This document shows, piece by piece, positions 13,359 through 21,598 of a stretch of DNA of 24,270 nt; position 1 is the first letter of the stretch, and every line of letters begins with the position of its first letter. Made by a program: the position numbers and the translations under genes. The stretch spans positions 1 through 24,270 of the forward strand of contig CAAGSA010000038.1 of the NCBI GenBank assembly GCA_900772835.1, read 5' to 3'. This DNA is from an uncultured Prevotella sp. (lineage in GTDB: Bacteria; Bacteroidota; Bacteroidia; Bacteroidales; Bacteroidaceae). The notes beneath the pieces are model-generated. The model had not been told where the DNA came from. It saw nothing but the letters and a program-made list of their open reading frames with translations, and ran no database searches.

Positions 13359-16300
13359 TTATCTATTGACCTTTACGGTCTTCACCGTTCCGTCTGTCAT
13401 GGTCATTACCTTAATTACGGTGCCTGTGTAGTTGGCGTTTATGCGTGTTCCGTCGAGGGTGTAGTATGCTGTGGCGACTACGTCCATAGTCTGGTTCACC
13501 TCCTTTATGGCAGATGCTGTGTTAGCTTCGGCAGCCTCGGAGAGACCGCCCATCTCATTGGCGGCGCGAACGCTCCATTTGCCTGTAGAGTCGGCATTGT
13601 CGTAGTGGTTCTCAGTGGTGAAGTCCACCACCTTGCCGTCCTTGCATACAGCCCAGAGGAGCACGTACTGGCTGTCGTCCCATGTCATCTTACCCTCGCT
13701 GATAAGCACGTTCTGCGGAGCGGAAGCCTGTTCGGTGAGAGCTGTAGGGTCCCAGTTGTCGGTGCTGCCCATCACTGTGGCGAGTGTATACAGGGCGGCC
13801 TCCTCCTTGGTGAGCACAGGGTTGTTGGCGTGTCCGTCGCCGAAGGTCTTCTTTCTTCCGCTCAGGTCAATCACGGTGCCCTTGCTTGTCATGGAGTTGT
13901 ATTCGGCGAAGCGTGCCGGCCAACCGTCGCCCATCTCATTCCAACCGATTGCCGAAGGCTGTGCCTCCATCTTTGTGTCGATGAAGAGGGCGACAGGAGT
14001 GCCCGAGCCCCATGGACGACCGAGCGTGTAGTTGCCGTCGATGCCGCTCTTTTCTGCCTTGATGGTGCAGTCCTTGAAGATATATCCGTATTTCGTAGGC
14101 TTTGACGGTACGGCGAGATAGCCCGTGCCGCACATCTGCAGGTTCACCTTGTTATAGAACACGTCACCCTTTCCGCAGAGGTAGTCGGTGTTGCCGCGGA
14201 GCAGTCCGCCCTCGAAATAGAAGCGGCTGCGGTCGCTGTTGGATACGTAGGTGTCCTGGTATCCCCAGAGGCACATGTCCTTGCAGATGGTCTTGTTAGA
14301 CTGGTCGTTGAGCTCGATGTCGCGTCCCTTGGCATCGCCCATGGCACTTTTGATGGTGAAGTTCTGCATGTATGTGTTGGTTGCACCGCTCTGCAGGCAG
14401 AGCACGTCGCCCTGTCCGATGCCCTCGGCGATGTTTCCGCCGTCCGGCTTATACTGGTCGGGCACCTTGTTCGTGATGATGGTCTCCGTCATGTCCTCAC
14501 CGATGATGGACACGTTAGGAGTGTTCAGATATGTAGTAGGGTCGGCAAACTTGGCGTATTCCTTGTCGTCCACCTTGCAAACCTTCTGGTTGCTGGTGTT
14601 GTTGCCTTCCAGTACGTAGTTGCCCTTCTTGATGAAGATGCGGTAGCGCTGAGTCTTGTCGGCACGCTTTGCTGCGGCTGCAAAGGCTTCGATGAGGGTT
14701 CCGTCGGCAGGAACGATGAAATCGTACATTGCCTTTGCCACTACCGGACGGACCTTGGTCTTGAATGTTATGCTTACCGGCTCGGCGAGCTTGTTGTCTG
14801 TGAGGTCGCTGATGCTGTTGGCAGGCAGGGTGAATGTGTATTGCGTGTCATACTCCAGTGCCTTGTATTCAAACGAAACGGTCTTGCCCGATACGGCAGG
14901 CGTGAGGTTCTTACCGTCGAGGGTGGCAACGGTATTTTCGCCGGCAACCTTCACTTTTTCGTCGAAGGTGAGGATGATGTTGCCGTTGGCAGATACGTTG
15001 TCGGCATTGTCGGCAGGAACTGTCTCCACGAGTACAGGAGCCTTGCCGTCGTCAACGATCTTGGCTGTTCCGGTGATGTAGATGTCGGAGATACCGATAC
15101 CGTCGTTGTTTGATGTAGCGCCCTTTATCTCTGATGTCTTGTCGGCAATCCAGCGGATGTAGACAGCAGGCTGGTTGTTGGCTGTGGCAGGGAGAGCGAA
15201 CTCCTCAGTCTTCCAGTTCTTTGCTCCTTCGAGAACGAAGGAACCGAGCAGTGTCCATGTCTCGCCATTGAGCGAGTATTCCACGTCATATTTGGTATAG
15301 GCATTGTAGTTGAATACCATTGCCGAAGAAACCTTCACGTCGGTGAATGCCGAAGCGTTCACCATGGTCTGCCAGTAGTATTTGCCCAGTCCCTCGGTGT
15401 TCCAGTTCACGGCAGCCCATTTGCCCTCGTAGCCGCCAGAGCTCTGGCTCTTGTCGAGCCAGCTGATAGTCTTTCCGTCGGCATCGCGGAGCACGAGAGC
15501 GTCGGCGTCGTTGTCCTCGGCTGCGAAGTCAGCCTTGCGTCCGTTGTTTCCCTTCTGCACGAAGTCCCATCCGGCGATGAAGTCAATGGCCGAGAAGTTA
15601 GCCTCCAGCGACTTGTTTTCTGTCATGTCGAGCTGCAGTTCCGATGCTGTCTCGCCGTTGCTCCAAGAGTTGAACGTAACGATCTTGTTTGAAGAGGCTG
15701 TAAGAGTGACCTTTGTCCCCTCCTCATACATGTTCTTGCCTTCCACCACGGTGGCGGCAGGAGTGGCACTTACCATATAGTCCTTGCCAGGAGCGTTTAC
15801 GGTAACGTCGAGCGAATAGGTGTTCAGCTTCTTGAAGTTCGCCTTGATGTCTGTGTTGGCGTTCAGGGTGATGTTGAGAGTCTGCTCCGTGCCGAGTTCG
15901 TTGTTTGCGGCGTCGGTCCAGTTCACGAATTCGTAGCCGAAGTTTTTCTTTGCAGTGAGCTTCAGTTCTGTTCCCTCGTCAAATTCTTCGCCGGCAGGGT
16001 AGAGGGACACGGTTCCTGCCTCTTCAGGGTTGGCGGTGGCTGTGATTGTATAGCGTGCCACGTCTTGCTTCTCGCCGGAAACGGTTCCGCAGATGTTCAC
16101 GTTGTTCAGTCCGTATTGCTTACCGGTGTTGTCGTATATGTTCACGAGCAGCGAGAATCCCTTTTCTGTGGCGAATCCTGCCGGAACTTCATACTCAAAT
16201 GAAGCGACGTCGGTGTTGCCTGCTTTGTTTCTCATTGGCTTGATGCCTGTGGCGAGAGTGCTTGTCTGTCCTTCTTCGGTTCTTACTCTTACGGCCATCT

Positions 16301-17813
16301 GTCCGCCGTCCGTACCGAAGCGCATGATGTTTGCGCTAACTTTTGTCGGTGTGAACGTGATGCCCTTTGATGGTACCACCTTGAACTCCACGGCATTCTC
16401 GTCGTTCTCTGGTCCACCCTTTGCGGATGGCTGGAAACGGGTGTAGGTGATGCCGTTGAATGCCTGTGCCTTTACGTTTGTGAGATTTTCTCCATATGAG
16501 ACGGAGGTAGTTGTGAATGCTCCTTCAGGAGAGGATACTGGTTCGTCAATCTCTCCGTTGAACGGGTAGTTTACGGTTGCCTCGTCATCGTTGAAGCTTG
16601 GCTTGCTGCTTTTCACTACGGGCAGCACCATCTGGATGGAACGGTAGTAGCCGCCGTCGTTTCCTATCACTATGTCGATGGTTTCGGCCTGTGATGCTAT
16701 CGTGTATACTAATGGGTTGGCAGACTCATAGTCGGTCTGTCCGTCTACGGTGGTTGGCGTCTTGCCGTCGGCACCGAACGGGCTCATTGCCTGTATCGTG
16801 ACGGTGGCTCCTGTGCATGAAGGCACGGTGAATTTCGTTCCTTTGTTCCACTGGCACCAGTCGGTCCAGTTATTGTTGTTGATTTTGCCGTTTGTAGCGT
16901 CCATGTCCATCTTCACGTCGATTGTCTCGCCGTCGATGGTTGCCTGTGTCACGTAGATGCCAGTGTTCCTCTCGTATGCCATTCTTGGTGCACCGTTCTG
17001 GCGCTGGAAGTCCCAGAGTAGAGTCGTCGGCTCTGTACGGTCGGCAAGAGCCTTGGTGTTGTCTGTGAATACTGGAGTGAGAATGGTGTTGGCTGTAATC
17101 ATAACGTCGTCGCCAGCCTTGTATGTGCTTGTTCCGTCTGTCCAGCCTGTCAGTGTCTTGCCGGGTATGTATAATGTGCGGTTTGCTGGGATTGTGAATG
17201 TTTTTCCACTCTCCACATTTTCTTCTGCCGGAGCCACACCTTCTGCCTCGCAGCCGGTGATGTCGAATGATACCTTGAATTCTTCTGCAAGTTCGGATGC
17301 GTCGGCATGTTCTACTGCGATGTATGGTGTGTAGCTTCCGCCGCTTATGGTCAGTGTGGTTGCCTCCGTACCTTTATAATAGGCACTTGCCGTGAGTGGA
17401 TTTGCCGTGGAATAACAGCCCTCACCGGTATTGGTGTTGAAGGTGGCAACGGTTGTTCCGGCTGAGTTCTTCACTGTCACGTCTCCGCCCCAGTTACAAG
17501 TTCCCATACTGATTTTCACTGGACCCTCTACCGGAACCTTGCATGAGAAGTTTCCCCACCCATGCTGGTCGGAATGGAATTTTCCGCTGAGCACGATGTT
17601 TGCCGAAGCGTCGTCGGCTGCCACACGGGTCTGTGTGCCGTCATCGCCTATGACTACACCGAACTCAAATTTCTGTCCGGAGGATTTCTCCTCAGAGGTG
17701 ATGAGATTGCCGTTTGTCAGGTCAATCTTGATGTCCTTGAATGCTGCCATGGCCGGAAGTGCTCCAATCAGACAGACAAACAGGAGGACATTCCTCAAAA
17801 TTTGTCTTTTCAT
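13359..17813 (-). CDS. Large secreted multidomain pectinesterase (CE8-like) with repeat, Ig-like and sorting-like regions
   Basis: The start at 17813 gives a signal peptide, MKRQILRNVLLFVCLIGALPAMA, and 1484 residues; an upstream ATG at 17879 would overlap the promoter. Approximate domains: beta-rich N-terminal modules (25-580, including two similar to carbohydrate-binding jelly rolls), two InlB-type repeats (583-661 with GYEFVNWTD, 666-741 with TFNSWSNGE), a jelly-roll module (745-918), a bacterial Ig-like domain (923-1021), the pectinesterase beta-helix (1028-1373), a fibronectin-like module (about 1363-1433), and a tail, YYTLDGTRINANYTGTVIK, that resembles type IX secretion signals. Expected catalytic residues are Gln1171, Asp1187 (GYQDTYV), Asp1210 (NTDYLCGKG), Arg1266 and Trp1268 (LGRPW). 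The enzyme should remove methyl groups from pectin outside the cell. DYLCGKG replaces the usual DFIFG. No other pectin or SusC/SusD gene lies nearby. Confidence 0.88.
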   Translation of the reverse strand: MKRQILRNVLLFVCLIGALPAMAAFKDIKIDLTNGNLITSEEKSSGQKFEFGVVIGDDGTQTRVAADDASANIVLSGKFHSDQHGWGNFSCKVPVEGPVKISMGTCNWGGDVTVKNSAGTTVATFNTNTGEGCYSTANPLTASAYYKGTEATTLTISGGSYTPYIAVEHADASELAEEFKVSFDITGCEAEGVAPAEENVESGKTFTIPANRTLYIPGKTLTGWTDGTSTYKAGDDVMITANTILTPVFTDNTKALADRTEPTTLLWDFQRQNGAPRMAYERNTGIYVTQATIDGETIDVKMDMDATNGKINNNNWTDWCQWNKGTKFTVPSCTGATVTIQAMSPFGADGKTPTTVDGQTDYESANPLVYTIASQAETIDIVIGNDGGYYRSIQMVLPVVKSSKPSFNDDEATVNYPFNGEIDEPVSSPEGAFTTTSVSYGENLTNVKAQAFNGITYTRFQPSAKGGPENDENAVEFKVVPSKGITFTPTKVSANIMRFGTDGGQMAVRVRTEEGQTSTLATGIKPMRNKAGNTDVASFEYEVPAGFATEKGFSLLVNIYDNTGKQYGLNNVNICGTVSGEKQDVARYTITATANPEEAGTVSLYPAGEEFDEGTELKLTAKKNFGYEFVNWTDAANNELGTEQTLNITLNANTDIKANFKKLNTYSLDVTVNAPGKDYMVSATPAATVVEGKNMYEEGTKVTLTASSNKIVTFNSWSNGETASELQLDMTENKSLEANFSAIDFIAGWDFVQKGNNGRKADFAAEDNDADALVLRDADGKTISWLDKSQSSGGYEGKWAAVNWNTEGLGKYYWQTMVNASAFTDVKVSSAMVFNYNAYTKYDVEYSLNGETWTLLGSFVLEGAKNWKTEEFALPATANNQPAVYIRWIADKTSEIKGATSNNDGIGISDIYITGTAKIVDDGKAPVLVETVPADNADNVSANGNIILTFDEKVKVAGENTVATLDGKNLTPAVSGKTVSFEYKALEYDTQYTFTLPANSISDLTDNKLAEPVSITFKTKVRPVVAKAMYDFIVPADGTLIEAFAAAAKRADKTQRYRIFIKKGNYVLEGNNTSNQKVCKVDDKEYAKFADPTTYLNTPNVSIIGEDMTETIITNKVPDQYKPDGGNIAEGIGQGDVLCLQSGATNTYMQNFTIKSAMGDAKGRDIELNDQSNKTICKDMCLWGYQDTYVSNSDRSRFYFEGGLLRGNTDYLCGKGDVFYNKVNLQMCGTGYLAVPSKPTKYGYIFKDCTIKAEKSGIDGNYTLGRPWGSGTPVALFIDTKMEAQPSAIGWNEMGDGWPARFAEYNSMTSKGTVIDLSGRKKTFGDGHANNPVLTKEEAALYTLATVMGSTDNWDPTALTEQASAPQNVLISEGKMTWDDSQYVLLWAVCKDGKVVDFTTENHYDNADSTGKWSVRAANEMGGLSEAAEANTASAIKEVNQTMDVVATAYYTLDGTRINANYTGTVIKVMTMTDGTVKTVKVNR

Positions 17814-17876
17814 AAATGTTTTATTGGTTAGTAATCTGTTGTTTTTTTGAATCTGCCTTAGCGAATTCTTGTGTTG

Positions 17877-17905
17877 CAAAGGTATGAAAAAAGGGCGTAA
17901 CGCAA
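17877..17905 (-). promoter_or_regulatory. Promoter of the pectinesterase gene
   Basis: On the minus strand TACCTTTG (17884 to 17877) matches the -7 consensus TAnnTTTG, and TTG (17905 to 17903) stands 18 bases upstream as the -33 box. The -33 box lies inside the hairpin of the upstream operon's terminator. The ATG at 17813 leaves a leader of about 55 bases. Confidence 0.6.
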
Positions 17906-17918
17906 TGTGCGTACGCCC
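17887..17918 (-). terminator. Rho-independent terminator of the export operon
   Basis: GGGCGT-A-ACGCA (17893-17904) pairs with TGCGTACGCCC (17908-17918) with one bulged A and loop ATG. On the minus strand six T follow (complement of A 17887-17892). It lies about 46 bases after the permease stop codon. Confidence 0.8.
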
Positions 17919-17934
17919 CTGTATATAAAGGGTT

Positions 17935-17948
17935 TGGAGAATTCTCCA
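17935..17948. repeat. Perfect 14-bp palindrome TGGAGAATTCTCCA
   Basis: The palindrome lies 16 bases downstream of the second permease's stop codon and upstream of the pectinesterase promoter (about 30 bases before its -33 box on the minus strand). It could be an operator or an extra hairpin at the end of the operon mRNA. Confidence 0.5.
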
Positions 17949-17964
17949 CCATTTTGCATAATTA

Positions 17965-19212
17965 TTACCCTATTGTGGCCTTATTCTTTTCTGTTTCCTT
18001 GCTTCTCAGCTTGAGTAGTTTCTCTTTTATCCCTTTTCTCGCCTTGCCGATCTGAAAGCGGTATACCTCATGCGCAAGCACAAAATACACCACCGTCTGT
18101 ATCCACAAGGCATGGTATTCTGTAGAGATGTCCTCGAGTGTTGCTCCCATGGAGTTCATTCTGACGAAACCGCGGATGCCGAACGTGCTCGGGAACAGCC
18201 ATGACACTCCCTGCCAAAACGACGGGATGTTGCTCTGCGGCCATGACACGCCCGACATGAATAGCAGCGGCACGGACGAGAATACCACCAGCAGCATCAC
18301 GTTCTCCCTGTAGCGCATCAGGCACGACAGCGTCATGCTGAAGAAGATGCAGGCAAGCAGATAGGGTAGGGCGAAGAGGACGAGCTCTCGGCCGCTGATG
18401 AGACTGATGAAGCTGAACATGTGGGGTACTGCCGACAGGAGGTATGCTGCCATCACGGTGTAGATCATGAAATATGCCAGCGCCTTGCCCCATACGATGC
18501 GCATTACGCCGCGGTAGTGTTTGTTGGCTGGCACGAGAAAACCGTAGTTGTTGCGCTCGCGTGCAGTGCCTGCCGCCATGCCCACGCCGAGCAGCAGCGT
18601 CTGCTGGATGATGAGCATCAGCACGCCGGGAATGATGAAGTTGCCGTAGCCTGCCGTGTTGTTGAACATCGGCACCTCGTCGAAGTCAAGCGGACGGGTC
18701 GTCAGCTCGTCCTCACGCGCCGTGGCGTTGCCCGTCAGCTCTATCTGTATCCTGGAGTTCAGGTTGCCCTGTATGGCGGTACACGTCTGGAATATCGCCT
18801 TGTAAGCGAGCATGAGGCTCATGTCGCAGTATACTCCCACGTGGGTCTGCTCCATGCGGTTGAGTCTGGTCTGGAAGTCCTGTGGAAAATATACCACGCC
18901 GTATGCTTCGCCCCTTCCGACGCGTTCTTTGGCTTCTTCGAGGCTCTTGCATCTTGCGGCGACTTTGGTGTCGGGCGAGGCGTCGAGCATTCTTGTGAAC
19001 TCGCGGCTCGTATGGCTGTGCGACATGTCGACAACGGCTACCGGAACCTCTCTTGTCACTTCGTTGTTATATATCCATGAATACAGCAACGGATAGGCGA
19101 GGGGCACTATTACGAGGAACATGAGCACGCCCTGGTCTTTCAGTACGTTTTTCAGTTCCTTCATGCAGATGTAGCATGTGTCCTGTAGTATTTTGTATAT
19201 TTGTCTTGTCAT
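17965..19212 (-). CDS. ABC-2 type transporter permease (second of a pair)
   Basis: This 415-residue inner-membrane protein has one hydrophobic segment near residues 28-47 (GVLMFLVIVPLAYPLLYSWIY), a large extracytoplasmic region (about 50-195, with VAVVDMSHSHTSREF), and a cluster of about five membrane segments in the C-terminal half. This is the YhhJ/YbhR-like ABC-2 pattern used for drug or metabolite export. The C-terminus is strongly basic (FQIGKARKGIKEKLLKLRSKETEK). A later start at 19164 (MKELKNVLKDQ) is possible, but 19212 is kept because the added residues look like family sequence. The gene is last in the export operon, 48 bases after the first permease, and a terminator follows. No ATP-binding subunit is encoded in the window. 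Confidence 0.92.
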   Translation of the reverse strand: MTRQIYKILQDTCYICMKELKNVLKDQGVLMFLVIVPLAYPLLYSWIYNNEVTREVPVAVVDMSHSHTSREFTRMLDASPDTKVAARCKSLEEAKERVGRGEAYGVVYFPQDFQTRLNRMEQTHVGVYCDMSLMLAYKAIFQTCTAIQGNLNSRIQIELTGNATAREDELTTRPLDFDEVPMFNNTAGYGNFIIPGVLMLIIQQTLLLGVGMAAGTARERNNYGFLVPANKHYRGVMRIVWGKALAYFMIYTVMAAYLLSAVPHMFSFISLISGRELVLFALPYLLACIFFSMTLSCLMRYRENVMLLVVFSSVPLLFMSGVSWPQSNIPSFWQGVSWLFPSTFGIRGFVRMNSMGATLEDISTEYHALWIQTVVYFVLAHEVYRFQIGKARKGIKEKLLKLRSKETEKNKATIG

Positions 19213-19260
19213 ATATTGTATGTATCTTCGGGGGGTCCGGCCTTGGGGGCGGAAACTTTG

Positions 19261-20424
19261 CTATTCCATATATTTGTATTCTCTCATCGCCTTTCTTATG
19301 TTGTCTGCCACGAGCAGGGGCAGCAGCGTGAAGGCGAGCATGGCCACGATGTTTATCCATACGTAGCAGAGGGGGAAGCTGTTGAACACGCAGGTCTGGT
19401 AGATTCTGAAATAATGTCTGAGCGGAAACAGCTGCGCTATTCCCTCCAGTGGCGTATCCATGGCAAAGACGGGGAAGGCGGTGCCTACGAGCGAGAAGCT
19501 GAGCACGGCCCACAGGGAGCATACGCTCATCGACATTCTGAGCGACGGCATGAGGCCGAACATGAATGTGCCGAAACCTTGTGCCGATGTTACGGCGAGG
19601 AGTCCGAGCAGGAGTATATTCCAGATGCCGCCTTCGTGGGGAAAGCCCAGTATTCCGTAGACGTAGAAGGAATATATATAGAACATGGTCAGGAAGATGA
19701 TGGTCTGCGGCAGCAGTTTTCCAAGCAGCATTGTCCATGTGTTGCCGTTGGCTGCGGCAAGCAGCTTGTGGGCTCTGTCGAACTTCAGCTCCGTGCCGAA
19801 GGAGTAGGCGGTGATGAGGAATACGAAGAGCAGCATGCAGCCGGGGATGAGCATGGTGCTGAGGTAGAAGTTATAGTTTGTCCAAGGGTTCGTCACGGCG
19901 TGCATGTCGATGGCTATGGGTTGCAGGAAGGTTTTTATCTGCCGCTCGGTGTAGCCCTTTGCCGACATCGTCTTCGATCCTACTCCGGCGGAGCCCAGCG
20001 TGGCGATGGTCTTCATGTCCTTATACAGCAGGGCACCGGCTGTTAGGGATGTGTAGCTGTAGTAGAACGAAATCTTGGGCTGGCGCGAGGCGAGAAGCCT
20101 GTCGGTGGTGCCTTTGGGAAAGTACATGAATCCGTAGATCTTGTTTTCCTGCATTGCCTGGCGTGCCTCGTCTACGCTGTTGTAGTGGGCTACGATGCTG
20201 GTGTTCTGGAAGGCGTCGAGCTTGCGTGTCATGCTGCGGGTGGTTGACGTGTTGTCCAGATCCACTATTCCTACTGGCATGCTGTCGGGCTGTCCCTGCT
20301 GCATCAGCGTTGTGAAAAACACCATCACGAACAGCGGCAGCACCACCATACATATTATATATACGGGTGTGGTGAGGATTATGCCGGTTTCTCGTCGTGC
20401 GGTGTTGTATAATTCCTTTATCAT
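19261..20424 (-). CDS. ABC-2 type transporter permease (first of a pair)
   Basis: This 387-residue protein has the same plan as its downstream neighbour: one membrane segment near 14-41 (PVYIICMVVLPLFVMVFFTTLM), an extracytoplasmic domain (about 45-200, with VGIVDLDNTSTTRSMTRKLD), then five or so membrane segments from about 205 to 375. The two permeases look like distant paralogues and probably pair as a heterodimer. The large outer domains would meet the HlyD-type fusion protein, which in turn docks on TolC. The gene starts 57 bases after the fusion-protein gene, and that gap holds a small hairpin. The substrate cannot be predicted. Confidence 0.92.
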   Translation of the reverse strand: MIKELYNTARRETGIILTTPVYIICMVVLPLFVMVFFTTLMQQGQPDSMPVGIVDLDNTSTTRSMTRKLDAFQNTSIVAHYNSVDEARQAMQENKIYGFMYFPKGTTDRLLASRQPKISFYYSYTSLTAGALLYKDMKTIATLGSAGVGSKTMSAKGYTERQIKTFLQPIAIDMHAVTNPWTNYNFYLSTMLIPGCMLLFVFLITAYSFGTELKFDRAHKLLAAANGNTWTMLLGKLLPQTIIFLTMFYIYSFYVYGILGFPHEGGIWNILLLGLLAVTSAQGFGTFMFGLMPSLRMSMSVCSLWAVLSFSLVGTAFPVFAMDTPLEGIAQLFPLRHYFRIYQTCVFNSFPLCYVWINIVAMLAFTLLPLLVADNIRKAMREYKYME

Positions 20425-20447
20425 AATTATAATAAGGTAACTTCAGT

Positions 20448-20472
20448 CCCTCTCGCCTTGGGAGAGAGAGGG
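20448..20472. other. Intercistronic hairpin between fusion-protein and permease genes
   Basis: CCCTCTC (20448-20454) pairs with GAGAGGG (20466-20472) across 11 bases. It lies in the 57-base gap inside the export operon. No T-run follows on the minus strand, so it looks like an mRNA-stabilising or attenuating stem rather than a terminator. Confidence 0.5.
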
Positions 20473-20481
20473 CAGTTCTTT

Positions 20482-21465
20482 TTACTTCATTACCAGCGTC
20501 ATGCCGGGTCTGAGTCCGTCGAGCTTGCCCACGGGACGGGCTTTCACTTCGAAGGTCTTCAGGTCATACTGTCCGTTGCTTTTTGTTGCTTTCCATACGG
20601 CGTAGCTGCCCTGGTCTTTTATATAATAGACTTTCATCTTTATGTCTTTCTTGAAGGCTGGCGAGAAGGCGGTGAACTCGGAACCTATCTTCAGTCCGTT
20701 GAGCTGGTCTTCGCGCACGTTGAACGTGCCCCATACGTCGCTCATGATGGAGATGCTCATGATAGGGGAGCCGGTGCCTACAAGTTCGCCCACCTTGGGA
20801 TAGATATCGCTCACTTCGCCCTCTACCTGTGCTATCTGTACGGTCTCGTTGATATATGAGCTCACTTCCTGTACGGCGCCCTTGGCTCTGTTCACCTGTG
20901 CTGCGGCAGCGGCTCTCTCTTCTTTGCGCGCTCCCTCTCTTGCCATATCATACTGGCTCTTGGCTGCCCTTTCCTGCGCTTCGTAGGCTTTGTATGCGGC
21001 GAAGGCTTCGTCGCGCTTCTGTGCGCTCATCACGCCTTCGTTGAAGAGGCGCTGTACTCTGTCGTATGTCTTCTTCGAAATCTCAAGTCCGGCTTTTGCC
21101 TGCTGCCATAGTTCGAAGGCACCCTGTATCTGCTGGCGGCGTGCGCCGTTGTCTGCCATCGCCTTCATGGCGGCGGCAGCGTCTTCTGCGCTTTCAGCCT
21201 GTGTCTTCTTCGCCTCCACTTCGGGGGCGTCGAGGATTGCGAGGGTGTCGCCGACGTGCACATAGTCGCCCTCCTTGACTCTCAGTTCGAGGATGCGGCC
21301 CGGCACCTTGCTCGACACTCTGTACTCGGACACTTCTATCTCGCCCTGTATTACGTCGTCTGCCTTTCCCAATGTGAAATAGCCTATCATGCCGGCAATT
21401 ACCACAACAGCCGTGAAGCCGAGGATGGCAAGTACTATACTGTTTTTCTGTGATTTATTTTCCAT
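20482..21465 (-). CDS. HlyD/EmrA-type periplasmic membrane fusion protein
   Basis: The protein (327 residues) bridges inner-membrane permeases to an outer-membrane TolC channel. It has one N-terminal membrane segment (about 10-31), a first lipoyl-like half (48-80, VSSKVPGRILELRVKEGDYVHVGDTL), an alpha-helical coiled-coil hairpin (about 82-205), and a second lipoyl half (208-240, VQIAQVEGEVSDIYPKVGELVGTGSPIMSI). A beta-barrel and membrane-proximal region closes it (RPVGKLDGLRPGMTLVMK). The helical hairpin is rich in Ala, Lys and Glu. The gene lies 133 bases after the TolC gene, a longer gap than elsewhere in the operon. Confidence 0.94.
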   Translation of the reverse strand: MENKSQKNSIVLAILGFTAVVVIAGMIGYFTLGKADDVIQGEIEVSEYRVSSKVPGRILELRVKEGDYVHVGDTLAILDAPEVEAKKTQAESAEDAAAAMKAMADNGARRQQIQGAFELWQQAKAGLEISKKTYDRVQRLFNEGVMSAQKRDEAFAAYKAYEAQERAAKSQYDMAREGARKEERAAAAAQVNRAKGAVQEVSSYINETVQIAQVEGEVSDIYPKVGELVGTGSPIMSISIMSDVWGTFNVREDQLNGLKIGSEFTAFSPAFKKDIKMKVYYIKDQGSYAVWKATKSNGQYDLKTFEVKARPVGKLDGLRPGMTLVMK

Positions 21466-21598
21466 TATATTCTTGTTTTGTGAAGAACTCTGATTAAGTA
21501 ATCCGCTTGTCTGTCTATATATATATTATGTTTTCTTAATCTCTGATTCATGGTCCGTATTCTGCTGTATATGGGTCGTGAATGCTGTGCGGGAACGG

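Noticed and set aside
19201..20046. 281-residue plus-strand open frame opposite the permease genes
   Set aside because: Antisense to two clear ABC-2 permeases, rich in Glu, His and Gly with no recognisable domain.
21466..21598. Possible internal promoter or small gene in the 133-base TolC-HlyD gap
   Set aside because: I found no TAnnTTTG box with a matching -33 on the minus strand and no credible small frame; only a weak 7-base inverted repeat (GATTAAG/CTTAATC).
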